Origin: Anopheles merus
Lineage: Eukaryota; Arthropoda; Insecta; Diptera; Culicidae
Direction: 5' to 3'
Assembly: GCF_017562075.2 (NCBI RefSeq)
Contig: NC_054083.1
Span: 46,346,942-46,410,941, forward strand
DNA: 64,000 bases
Shown: piece after piece, positions 1 through 10,407 of the stretch
How positions within the stretch are numbered: position 1 is the first letter of the stretch
How the letters are laid out: every line of letters starts with the position of its first letter
Program-made: the position numbers and the translations under genes
The notes under the pieces: model-generated
The model's database searches: none
Told to the model about the DNA's origin: nothing
What the model saw: the letters and a program-made list of their open reading frames with translations, nothing else

Positions 1-99
1 ATGCGGTAGCTGTGAGATAAAACTTGTAATTCCATTGAAAGTAAGAAGCTTACATCATCTCACGTGTGATGCGTGCGTCATGCGTAGCTGAAAAACAAA

Positions 100-362
100 C
101 AGTAGCGGATTAATGGTTCGGGGGCCCTAGGCGGTAGGACGAGTTGAGGCCCCCTGTAAATAGTGTTCGGTTAAACAGTAAACTTAAAATGCCGTCGGGG
201 GGGGGGGGGGGGGTGCAAACGATTCGCCAGCCTCGGGGCCCCAACGTCCATCTTTCCGGGGCCCTTGTTGCTATTTATCTGTCCATATGGCATACTATAG
301 ACTAGCGATCTATGGGGGCCCCAGGCGACCGCCTAGTCCGCCTACCGTTAGATCCACCACTG
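100..362. mobile_element. Non-autonomous hAT-type MITE with perfect 8-bp TSD
   Basis: The element starts CAGTAGCGGAT and ends with the inverse of CAGTGGTGGAT, so 9 of the 11 terminal positions match. Both ends have the CAGNG start typical of hAT transposons. The 8 bases just outside each end are identical, AAAACAAA at 92-99 and at 363-370, which is the hAT target-duplication length. GC-rich blocks containing GGGGCCC lie inside both ends in opposite orientation. A run of 17 G lies in the middle (197-213). At 263 bp it has no transposase and would need one supplied in trans. The intact duplication suggests a recent insertion. Confidence 0.85.
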
Positions 363-370
363 AAAACAAA

Positions 371-672
371 TATCAGTGAAAGTTACAAATGATTACACGC
401 AAAAGGTGGAAAGGAAGTAAGGAGCATTACAATGGGTAGAGATAAAAACAAAAGCATTAAAAAAATGAATAAACTTCTTTTTTTCTATTTGGCGTAACGT
501 TCTACGCGGACACTCATGCTGGCTTGTACAGGCTTTTGAGACTTAACTCATTACTTAACGGGGGGACGGTTCATTTCAGGCTTGAAAGGACGCTCTATTT
601 CGTGTTGACGACTGTACCACTGGACCGATGCTTAAAATTATATGAACTGGAAAAATGATTGTCTTGTAAATA
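371..672. other. Non-coding stretch between two MITEs
   Basis: AT-rich sequence with no coding signal. The short reading frames at its right edge run into the next element and resemble no known protein. Confidence 0.5.
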
Positions 673-922
673 CAGTCTGAACTCACTGGTTGATGTTCCG
701 ATTCCCTGGCAACTATTGAATATGTGCTTTTTAGTTGGCCCAGTTTTTCCATACAAACATATTTTGATAATTTTCTTGGCAAGCCATGAGATTTTTGGAA
801 AATTTTCAAAAACTAGTTTTCCATACAAATGCATGCTTATTAACTGAACTGTCAGCCAACGATCGAGTGTTCAACTAAAAAGCATGCCAACTAAAAAGCG
901 TTCAACTATTGAATTCTGACTG
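673..922. mobile_element. Tc1/mariner-like MITE, copy 1
   Basis: A 250-bp element beginning CAGTCTGAACTCACTGG and ending in a GACTG that inverts to CAGTCAGAATTCA. It is flanked by TA on both sides (671-672 and 923-924). A CAGT end with a TA target site is typical of the Tc1/mariner superfamily. The terminal repeats are imperfect. The internal motif CTTTTTAGTTG occurs several times. It has no transposase. Its left arm matches, inverted, the right arm of the neighbouring copy. Confidence 0.65.
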
Positions 923-1009
923 TAATATTATATTATTGCGCCCTCTATCAATATCACGTGGTACTATGATGTGAGTCAGGAATGTCAAATTGTTTTGACC
1001 TTTAGTGTA

Positions 1010-1272
1010 CAGTTAGAATTCAATAGTTGAACGCTTTTTAGTTGAACCAAAGTCTATATAATACAGAGGTCGAGTCATCCAGAACATTTGATCAAAAAGC
1101 GTGGGAAAGTTTTGACAGCTGGATGAGAAAGCTTCAATAGTTTCATCGCAGCAAGCATTGAGGTTTTAGTTGCTGTGCATGCAGTGGTCTAAATAAAAAT
1201 GCAGTGGCCAGCTAAAAAGCACATATTCAAATGTTGGCAGGGAATCGAAGTTCAACCAGTGAGTTCGGACTG
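1010..1272. mobile_element. Tc1/mariner-like MITE, copy 2 (inverted relative to copy 1)
   Basis: A 263-bp relative of the element at 673-922, in opposite orientation and flanked by TA (1008-1009 and 1273-1274). Its left end (CAGTTAGAATTCAATAGTTG) matches the inverse of the right end of copy 1, and its right end matches the inverse of the left end of copy 1. An 83-bp spacer separates the two. The whole 673-1272 block could also be read as one 600-bp foldback, but the TA-CAGT ends facing each other in the middle favour two insertions. Confidence 0.6.
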
Positions 1273-1274
1273 TA

Positions 1275-4200
1275 TAAATGGAAGAGGATAGGGTCCAATT
1301 CCACTTTTTTTCTAATCAATTTTGAACTAGAATGTCGTTATAAATTTCAATTTCCAATTTCCGTTCACATTTGAAATGGTTCACTGTAACCATACACAAC
1401 GTATTTAGTGTAATGTATACTATATTTGTCTTAGATACATAAATCTTATAAATCTTAGAAGACCTTCAATCAAACATCTTTAAATGCTTCATTATGCAAT
1501 TTCACAATAAACCTTCACTGACCAATTATTCTTTTCTTATTTCAGAAACTACAGCCTCAACCGAGTACAAGTAAGATACGAAACATCATGTAAGATAGCA
1601 GAGTAATCATGTATTCGAAAAGCGATAAAAACCTCCAACACTTTGCAAAAAAAAAATACTTAGGTTCTCCTATTTCCCCAGCGATATCTATCCTACTAAC
1701 GAATATCATGATGAGGTAGTTCTTCCAATTTCCCCCACGTGTTGATGTTGGTCATTAATCGGAGCAAAGTTTCAATACGTCGAAATCACTTTGGAGACGC
1801 TCCTATTCAGTCTCATATTAATCTGCGGCAAACCATCAACGGCCTAGCGGCACTGGCGTAATGATCTGTAGCTTTTTTAACATGACACATTAAAAAACAT
1901 GTTCTTATTGCACAGCATTTGTCATACTCCGCTGCACAATAATAAAACAAAAACACACACACACACAATCATTATCGCTTACCTTGGATATAGACTCTTA
2001 AGAGGTGCTTCCTGTCTGCAACACACGTCTTTCTTTAATCAATGCCCGCAACTACCGCTTTAACCGCTCACGGTGCAATAGAAACCACCTGCAAGCTAGC
2101 TCTGTGCTCAGCCCCCCAGGTGGTGACATTTCATCTCTTCATTCTAATGCACCGTTGTCACCATCTTCATACACACACACACACACACCTGATTTACTGT
2201 TCCCGGTTACTGTCTTCATTTCATCGTAATGCCGCTACAAAATACGATACGATGTGCGAGGAGACGCCGAACCCAGAGCCCACAGCACACCCCACACACA
2301 AACACACCGTAGGCTGCCCGGGACACTGTGTTGGTATTTCATTTCTTTCATTCTGACTTTCATTAAAAGTGTAATAAGACCGGAAAACTGATTTCCCCCG
2401 ATGCTCACGGCGGGGTGGCCATTCCCGCTCCCGGCTGTGTGTGGCAACGACACAGCAGAGCAGCGTACAGTCAGAGCGCCTGCTGTCAGCAAGCCGGGCC
2501 CCATGGCCTCCAATCCCTCCCAACGTCAACAGTCCGAGCGCTGCGTATCACGCCGTGTCAGTTCGTCATGTGTCAGGGAACGACGTCACTAGGAGTTGTG
2601 CTGACAAAAGAGTATGGAAAACGATCATCTTGGTTTCATTCGTCCAGCGGGAACGAGACAGGACAGAACGACGAGTTTTGTTGCTGTTTCTTAAAATACA
2701 CAAACCACTCAGGCACACTCAGTGGGACAGTTGGCACAAGATTAAGGGGCACACGATAATTCAGACGCTAAAGAATGTTGCTCGGAAACAGAGACCCATT
2801 GGCAGGAGGAAAGAAGTACAGAAACAAAACGCGGCTGCTTCTTCTGTTCACTATCTCTCTGCCTCTTCGAGTTGACACTAGAGGGCGCTTTGAATGCATA
2901 CCATTGGGTGGCGCTATTTGACAGGTACTTGTAGTGAACTGTCACTAACCCTGCTTCGCCTTTGGGTAAATTCAAAGCACTTAATATTCTGAACCGCTCA
3001 ACCGGGCATCGTGATTTTGATGAATAGCGTATCCCCCTGTTCGGGCGATTCTGAAGTGTCCTATCTACCAGCTCTCCAGCTCCAGCTCCACCCTCAGACG
3101 AAACTTTCGACAATCGATAACCTTTGTCAAAACCCGTATCTTTCGTAAGCGGTGGCGGGGGGGGTGGGAGCAAACTTTCGATTCAAAATTAACCCGCACT
3201 TTACGGTTGACTTTTTGGCACGGGACTTTTTGGCACGGGACTTTTTGGTGTGGGACATCTGTAGGATGTAGGATAGAGATATTTTGACGAAGGTTTACAC
3301 AACCCGTTACGCTGGAGCTGCCAGGCAATGCGGACGAGCTTACGCGAAGCTTTCCAATGTACGCACAGTGCTTCTAACGTCCCCTCCTATTGAAATGTGC
3401 AGTTTTGTTGAAGCTATATCACACACAAATAAAAAATCCCACTCATTGACATTCCTACGTTGAGGTGTAATTTAACATAGGAAAACCCACCCACCAGCCA
3501 GTTCGGTGCTTCTTCAATGAAACGCTTTCATGCGAGACCACATGTCATCGGCATGTAATAAAATAGCCGTTTTCTCCGGCTACACGACACACGACACCGC
3601 AGCATCTCTGTGCCGCTTGCCTCCAACATCGGCAGATTCGTGGGACAGATGTTTCACATATTTATTGCATGTTAAACATTCGGACCCCTTTGGAGGAGGT
3701 GGCGGGCACAACGATTTGGGATAACGTATCACAATGGTTTCGCAATCTCGACCACCACCAGCACCGTCCCAAAAGCGAAACCGTCTGCTCCTAATCAAGT
3801 GGATCGGACGGACAAGATGGGAAGTGAGAACCCAATCGTCGATCGCAAACACACCTTTTTGGGCAGCTTTTGCGCTGTAGCGCCCATGGAAAGGTTTTCG
3901 AGCAGCCTTTTCTTTTCCCCAGCATGTATAAACCTTTTTTTTTGTATTTTTTGTGGTGTTATTTTACTTCTGTTTTACGAAGGAAACTGATTTGTCTGCT
4001 CCGGGGGACAAGACACCAGTGCTAAATCTGAACCTTCTGATCATAATTTCTTCAAACACCGATTTTTCGCTCCGACTTTTTTGCTTCCAGCGCAGGAAGC
4101 ATAAGGCACACAGGGTTCTAGTTTTTCCTCCGCTCATTTCCAAGATGGACACGGCACCGGAACGGTTTGCTGTCCCTCCACACCCCCCCCCTCCCATTTT

Positions 4201-6167
4201 GCTTCCCCCAGGACTGCCTCCGTTTGATTGCGGCAATGAAGCGTCCAAGAATTGAAGAAAGTCAGAAGATATTCATTTGTAACCTCACCCGTTACACCCG
4301 GGGAAGGAAAATGATTTTTTCCTTCCCACCTCGCAGCCCTCGTAATCTCAGATTGGATTCTTTCGTCCATATTTTATCGCTACCCGCCGTTGGCCGGTGG
4401 TGTTCTCTTTTGTTTTGTACTACTTTTGCTTTTTCGGAAAGGCAATCCTTTTCTTCCAGGCATGCGATCGAGTCTTGCCTCTTGGAGGAATTTCTCCATT
4501 CAAACTTGACCTTTTTTTTTCTCTTTACTCCTCCGTTTTACTTTGCTTCCAAATTTTGTGTATATGTTTTTTTTTTTTTACTTTTATTCTGTACACTTTA
4601 CCTTTTTTTACATCCACTTTCCACAGCCACTGAATGGGAGTTTTTCTTTTCGGTTTGAAAGGCTTTATCGCATCGTTCTAACGCCAACCACCAATGAGAG
4701 CTGAACCGTAACCACAGAAAGGATTGTTCATCAAGGGAACAATACAAACGGGAGCAGCAAAACCCGAACACAAGAACACTACTCTCAAATGACACTTCTT
4801 TGGCTTGGCATGGGGACCCACCATTACCACTCACCAGGATCGATTGCAGCCGACCGGGGAACATCTAACCAGGGAAGGGTTTCTTAAGCAATATGTCCCT
4901 CAAACCCGACACTGTCGTTATTCTTTATCGTACCCGATCCCAGAAGGATCGACGACGACGATGATGATGATGATGGTATGCGAATGGTATGCGAATGTTG
5001 ACAAAGTAGAAGTAACGCACACAACGTAAGAACGAAGGAAAAACGCCATAGCTCAAATCATAGAAAATGCTGTGTCTTTCCATTTTTTTTATGTCCTCCT
5101 CCTTTTTTTTTTTTTACTAGATTTGTAAGCAACCAATCCCTTTTTATCTATTCTCGGAAGGCTTTTCTTGATTGAAACACCTTTCCGATTGAATCCGATC
5201 CTCTGAATTTCCATGGCTCTCCCCTTTCCCGGTAGTGCTACCATCCGGACGCAACCCGGTGTGGTGCAAAAGTGCAAAGCAAACCAACCCCCAAAAGCCC
5301 CAACGGTGTGTAACGTAATACTGACCTAACTTTGCTTCGGGGCATCGCTTCCACTTTAGTCTTCCTCGTCGGAAAACCGACCGGTAATGAGAATATTGGT
5401 ATCGACGTGGCAAGTGTGAGGCGGGCAATTTAGGGCTCCTCCGTGCGCGGTTCGTTCGATATCAATCGGCCTTCGGGTTTTTGTACACCAGGTTCGTACT
5501 CCGGCATTATATTTCACCATTTTGAAAAAGTTCAAAACAGAAGCACCAGTACACTTTTGAATAGAGAGAAGAAGAAAAAACCCCTACACCTTTCCGCATC
5601 GTCTCTATTACCGTGTTGTGGGGCTGATTTTGCTGCTGCTTTTCGTTTTTGCCAGGGTGAGCGATAAATCATTCCCGGAAAAAAGTGCACCCCACTTCTG
5701 AGGAAGTACATATCTAAGCCCGGAAAGGAGGGTCGAGAGTGGAAAAAAAACCCAACAACCAGTTTAATATTACTTTTGTCAGCACGAGCACGTGCGCGCG
5801 CGCGCGCTCTAGCGTACGCCTGTCCAAGGAAATAATCTGCTTGCGGGAAAACAACAACAACGACTGAGCAAGCTGCTCCAAAATAAGGCGACACCCATCA
5901 TCCATCTTGCGCGCGGGAAAAAGGGGCAGCACGCTGTGTGTGGTTACCCCTAGCAACCGAACAATCGCCGGTTGACCGGGCGTCGCTTCGAAGAATCATA
6001 TAAATCTTCATTTTCACCAAACGGTGGTGGTGGTGGTGGTGGTGATGGCCACAAACAAAATCAGGAAGCTGCCCAGGGTGTGTGTTCATTTGGCGTGTGG
6101 CCGCTCCGGGAGGGCGTTGGTGCTGCTACCGAAAAAGCAAAACATCAAACCCTAGAAAGGGACTGGA

Positions 6168-6171
<4 letters not shown>
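1275..6171. other. Non-coding stretch, no gene seen
   Basis: No reading frame here resembles a protein. It holds short CA runs (near 1953 and 2169), T-rich tracts at 4500-4620, a 15-nt triplication (3209-3253), two CTCF-like motifs (2875-2916) and a GCGCGC run near 5796. Several reading frames of 60-160 codons overlap on both strands without codon bias and are taken as chance. Confidence 0.5.
3209..3253. repeat. 15-nt tandem repeat, three copies
   Basis: Units start at 3209, 3224 and 3239. Each reads GACTTTTTGGCACGG, and the third has changes in its last bases. Confidence 0.85.

Positions 6172-6261
<90 letters not shown>
6172..6261. repeat. (GA)n microsatellite, about 90 bp
   Basis: An uninterrupted GA/AG dinucleotide run. 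It creates artificial Arg-Glu reading frames that should not be annotated. On its plus strand it resembles GAGA-factor sites, but a run this long and pure is most simply a microsatellite. Confidence 0.95.
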
Positions 6262-6263
<2 letters not shown>

Positions 6264-9200
6264 CGCAACACCGTCATCATCAATCAAACCAAGCGTTCAT
6301 TCAAATCTGGCGTGCCCCTTCCAAAGGTAAAATGGGTTAGGGAGGGAGACTAGGTAATACAACTAACAGATGAAGAGTTTCGTTTCGCACCAGTTGGTGG
6401 CGGAAGCGTCTTAATTGAATGAGTTACAGAATCTGTCATCATTATAATGCTCTATTACGGACAAGCAGCGAGTTTGGAGAAGGGGAGATTTGGTCCATCG
6501 ATCGAAGCTTCATTTCTCGTTTTCTAACAGTGGCTCAAATGTCCGAGGAGTTCGCCAACAGAAAGAAACGGTTGACAGTGTGTTCCTCTAAAAAGGAAGA
6601 AGTAAAACGTGTATCGCCATCGCTCAAGTGTGAATTAAATTTCCACTCCTTTCACACACCGGGAAATGGAGCATCCTGTTCAGCGTGATTGCTCGCGAAG
6701 ATGACCGATCGAAGGATAGTGCACACATTTATCATGCTGCAGTGCTTCTCGGGGTGAAAATGAAAGAACTTGTGAAAACACATTAAGTAAACACACACAC
6801 ACACACACACTCACACGACATGTAGAGTGTCACTAGGTGGGGGGTTGTCGCCGACTGCTCGCTGAAAAATGGATGCACCAACTCCAGAGATTCTAGGGAA
6901 ACGCAAATCAAGGCACACTTGACAGCTCACCCTTTTTTGACGAGATTTCTTCTGCTCAAGCGTGTGTCAGGCACCGGCAAAGAACACATGCAACGAGCTG
7001 TGGAGCAAACGACGAGTAAATCGTCCACCTAGTTTACGGTGAACACATTATCGCTCCTCCGAGAGGCGCATGGCTCTTTTTATGAACTCAAGAAAGCGTC
7101 CCGAATGATGGGCTGCTTCCCATCTGTATATCCTGCTTTCCCCCCCAACTGTTTAGATTGCGCTTCTCCATTTTCCACCCCAACACTTTCCAACGGTCCA
7201 AGGACGCTGGAATTGAATGCCCGTGCGGGCACGGCACTCATCCATCATCCGCGTGAGCTCAAGCGGAGTCTTTTTGCCGGCGTTAAGGTGCACCCATTAC
7301 CACGGCAATGGTCCTCCGGGCTCTCTATTTTAAGTTCCATCAAAAGCGCACTTTCGCAGCAAAATAAGGAAACGGACAGGCAAAACTAGAACGAGCTAAT
7401 CATGGCCAGTATATTTATCATCCGGAAGATGCCGCATTCGACGACCCACAACCGATACACAGGACGCGCCGCGACCAAGGCTGGAGATCCCATTTGCAAA
7501 CCGCTCCCTAAGAAGAACCACCGCCCATGGCTCCTGCTCCTCCATTCATAGCCATGTTCTCCATTTTGCCTGCACGGCTTAACGGCGGAACAGCAGCAAC
7601 AGCATCAACCCATCGTCCCCTTTGGCCGTGTTAAACCCATCAACATTTGACGCCCTTTTCAACACCCGCACACTCACCCGACAGTTGATCGTGCCAGGGG
7701 GGGGGGGGGGGGGGGGCGAATGAAACGTAAGAATCCTTGTTACTCTCAGCTTACACTTCCGAAAAGAAGGATGCTGAATGGCTGGCGCACTTTCGCCCGC
7801 AAGCCGGCAATGTGGGAACGCCGCATCCCAAAAGTCTCTCTTATGCTGTACTAAATAAACATATTGCGCGCTGTCATGATTCTGTCTGCACTCACAGACA
7901 GAGGCTTAGCGCCGTGTGTAATAGGATCGTTCCCTGCCAGTACCAGCAGGACGACGCATCCATCCTTCAGAACAACACGGAACCATGACGCATACAAGCG
8001 GATGCGTAATTTGATCGATGACTGATGATGCCGTCGTCGTCGTCGCTGCCGTCATCACATTTTGAAAGTAATTGAGTTCCATGGCTCCAAGCAGGGGGAG
8101 TGGGGGTTGTGTAGGACAGTCGGTCCTTGGTCCGTATCATAACAACAACCTTAAAGTGGCACCCAAGAGGGTAATATTGTGTAAACAAATATCCCACCGA
8201 CCGGGAGTCTTTGATTTAATTACGCACACATCGTAATAGGCTTCTTCACCGGTTCTTCACCAAGGAATCGCTTTGATTGGGTGAAACAGGGGACTCAAAC
8301 AGGCGTGGCGAACAACACGATGAAAGAAAGCTTTCGGTAAAGCTGTTGTTGTTCAACGACACAATTAAAAGTTGTTAGCCTGGCACTCCGATCTGATTCT
8401 CGTACATCGCGGGACCGACATTGAAGTGGATCATTTGCTGATGAACAGTAAGTAATCGCATTGAGTTTCACAGATATGCAAAGTAGCTCAAGTATGCAAT
8501 CGAAGCGGCGCGTTTGATTCCAGCAAATGAGTTCATAAAGACACTTTGACATTTGTCTGGCTGTGAATTGTATTTACCAACGAGCGACATACGATACCGT
8601 TTTGCTAGTAAACCGATACCGAGAGTTTGCGCTAAATAGTATACTCAACCCGTGCACTTTCGTTTAACGCCACTTAACACCTACGGCATTGGCTACCCGT
8701 TTCCCCTTCCGACTCGCACAGCTGTACTGTACTGGCGCTTCTAATTAGCATCGCTGCAAGCAACACCATCAATCGCGCATTGTTTGTACGCAAACCCGTG
8801 ATCCCGTGGGTAATTTGAAGCCAGCCAAACGCAGCTCTATATACATGGTACAAAAATCAATAGGGGTGTCCTAATACGGGAGAGAGCATTTAACAAGAAG
8901 AAGCCCCCACGCTCACACACAGAGCCCTCTCACCGATTTGAACATCAATCCCAAAGCCCACTTCCGATTAGTGGAGCAGCACAGCCACACTTAATCGGAC
9001 CTCAATCGAAACGTCAATGCGTCTGCCTATTAGCGGTATCGGTTAATGGGTGCACCGCCCCGTCCTCCCCTTTAACTTCGGGGTAAAGGCGCGACCCCGA
9101 AATTGTCCATTCGTGTACTTCAAACCCGCAAGCTAATATTCATTACCGATTCAATTGTTATGCAAAATATCTTCTAATTGGCTGCATCTGTGCTCTTCAC

Positions 9201-10271
9201 CCGTTGCGCCACTTAATGGATGCCGCGGAGAGTTAAGTGGCGTGGCCCGGTAGGTGTCCTGCCGCAGCATCGGCACCGGATGAAAGGCTAACCATTTGCA
9301 GGAGGAAGGCAGTAGTAGTAGGAGTAGCAGCAGTGCCGGTGGACAGAGCTTTACAAATTGCACCCAAGTTTGCTGCTCGTGGGTCACCGGGATTTGTGCA
9401 ATTGAATGTTGCGATCAACCCGTGTATTCAAAATGCATCAGGCCCCTCAATTAATGAACCCTTTTTTTGGGAGAGCAGAGAACGGGAAAGCAAACAGGGA
9501 GGAGGTATCATTCAGCGGCACGTGGTAGTGAAGCAGCGAAATACTCCCGACAATTAAACGCAATCCGAACGGTAACGCATCAAAACTTTATTCAGCTTGA
9601 TTGAAGCGAATTGAAACCAGCGGCAGGCGACAGTATATGGATGGATGGACGCGAAGAAGCTGCCATGATGGACAGTTCGAACGCCCCAAAATGCACGCCG
9701 TTGTGCTTCTAAGCGCGCTTCACGTCAACATCGAACAACAGGCTGTGATTTTTTCTACACTCACCAACCATCACCAACCATCGGCACCGGTCCGGTGAAG
9801 AATACAGCATTGATTATCTTCATTATCATTCACGCCACTCGCTTCCACCCCTGCTCCCTCTTTTCAGGGGCAGTCCGGGGGTGTTAGAAATGGATGCAGG
9901 CGGTGGTTCGGTTTTGTTTGTGTTCTATGATTTGATTTTTCATTCCCAACGCAACACACGTCCCAGCAGCAGTGGTTCGTCCCAGTTGCAATCAGAATTC
10001 CACCGAACCGTGCTGACAAGCACACACACACACAACTACCGTGCAGGACTCCCGTCCCGTTAATGTCATATGTGTGGCGTGCGCGCGCCACCCGGACTAA
10101 ACCAACGCGCCCGAGGGGTCATCCAAGGGGGGGGGGGGGGATAAGCTAAAGGTCACGCGAGCCTGTAGGGAAATTGTAGTGGCCCGAGCGCCCGGGCAAT
10201 CAAGCTTCATGGACCTCTTCCAGACATGCCCGCACACATGAAAATCAATAGTCGCAACAGCAAATGCAATA
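6262..10271. other. Non-coding stretch with possible regulatory DNA
   Basis: No coding sequence is recognised. It contains a 20-base G run (7697-7716), a CA run near 6790 and, from about 8690 to 9620, a GC-moderate segment rich in TAAT, TTAATCGG and ATGCAAA-like motifs that looks more constrained than its surroundings. A poly-G run also lies at 10127-10140. Confidence 0.4.
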
Positions 10272-10407
10272 ACTGCAGTGTCCGGCGGGTGAAGTGCCCC
10301 GAATCCCATAAACACACACACACACAGAGTGAGGGACACTGCAGTGTCCGGCGGGTGAAGTGCCCCGAATCCCATAAACACACACACACACACACAGAGT
10401 GAGGGAC
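10272..10407. repeat. Tandem duplication, 66/70-bp unit
   Basis: Copy 1 is 10272-10337 and copy 2 is 10338-10407. They are identical except that the internal CA run is longer in copy 2. Near-perfect identity suggests a very recent slippage or unequal-exchange event, or an assembly artefact at a CA microsatellite. Confidence 0.9.

Noticed and set aside
6082..6340. Arg-Glu-rich frames
   Set aside because: Translation of the GA microsatellite.
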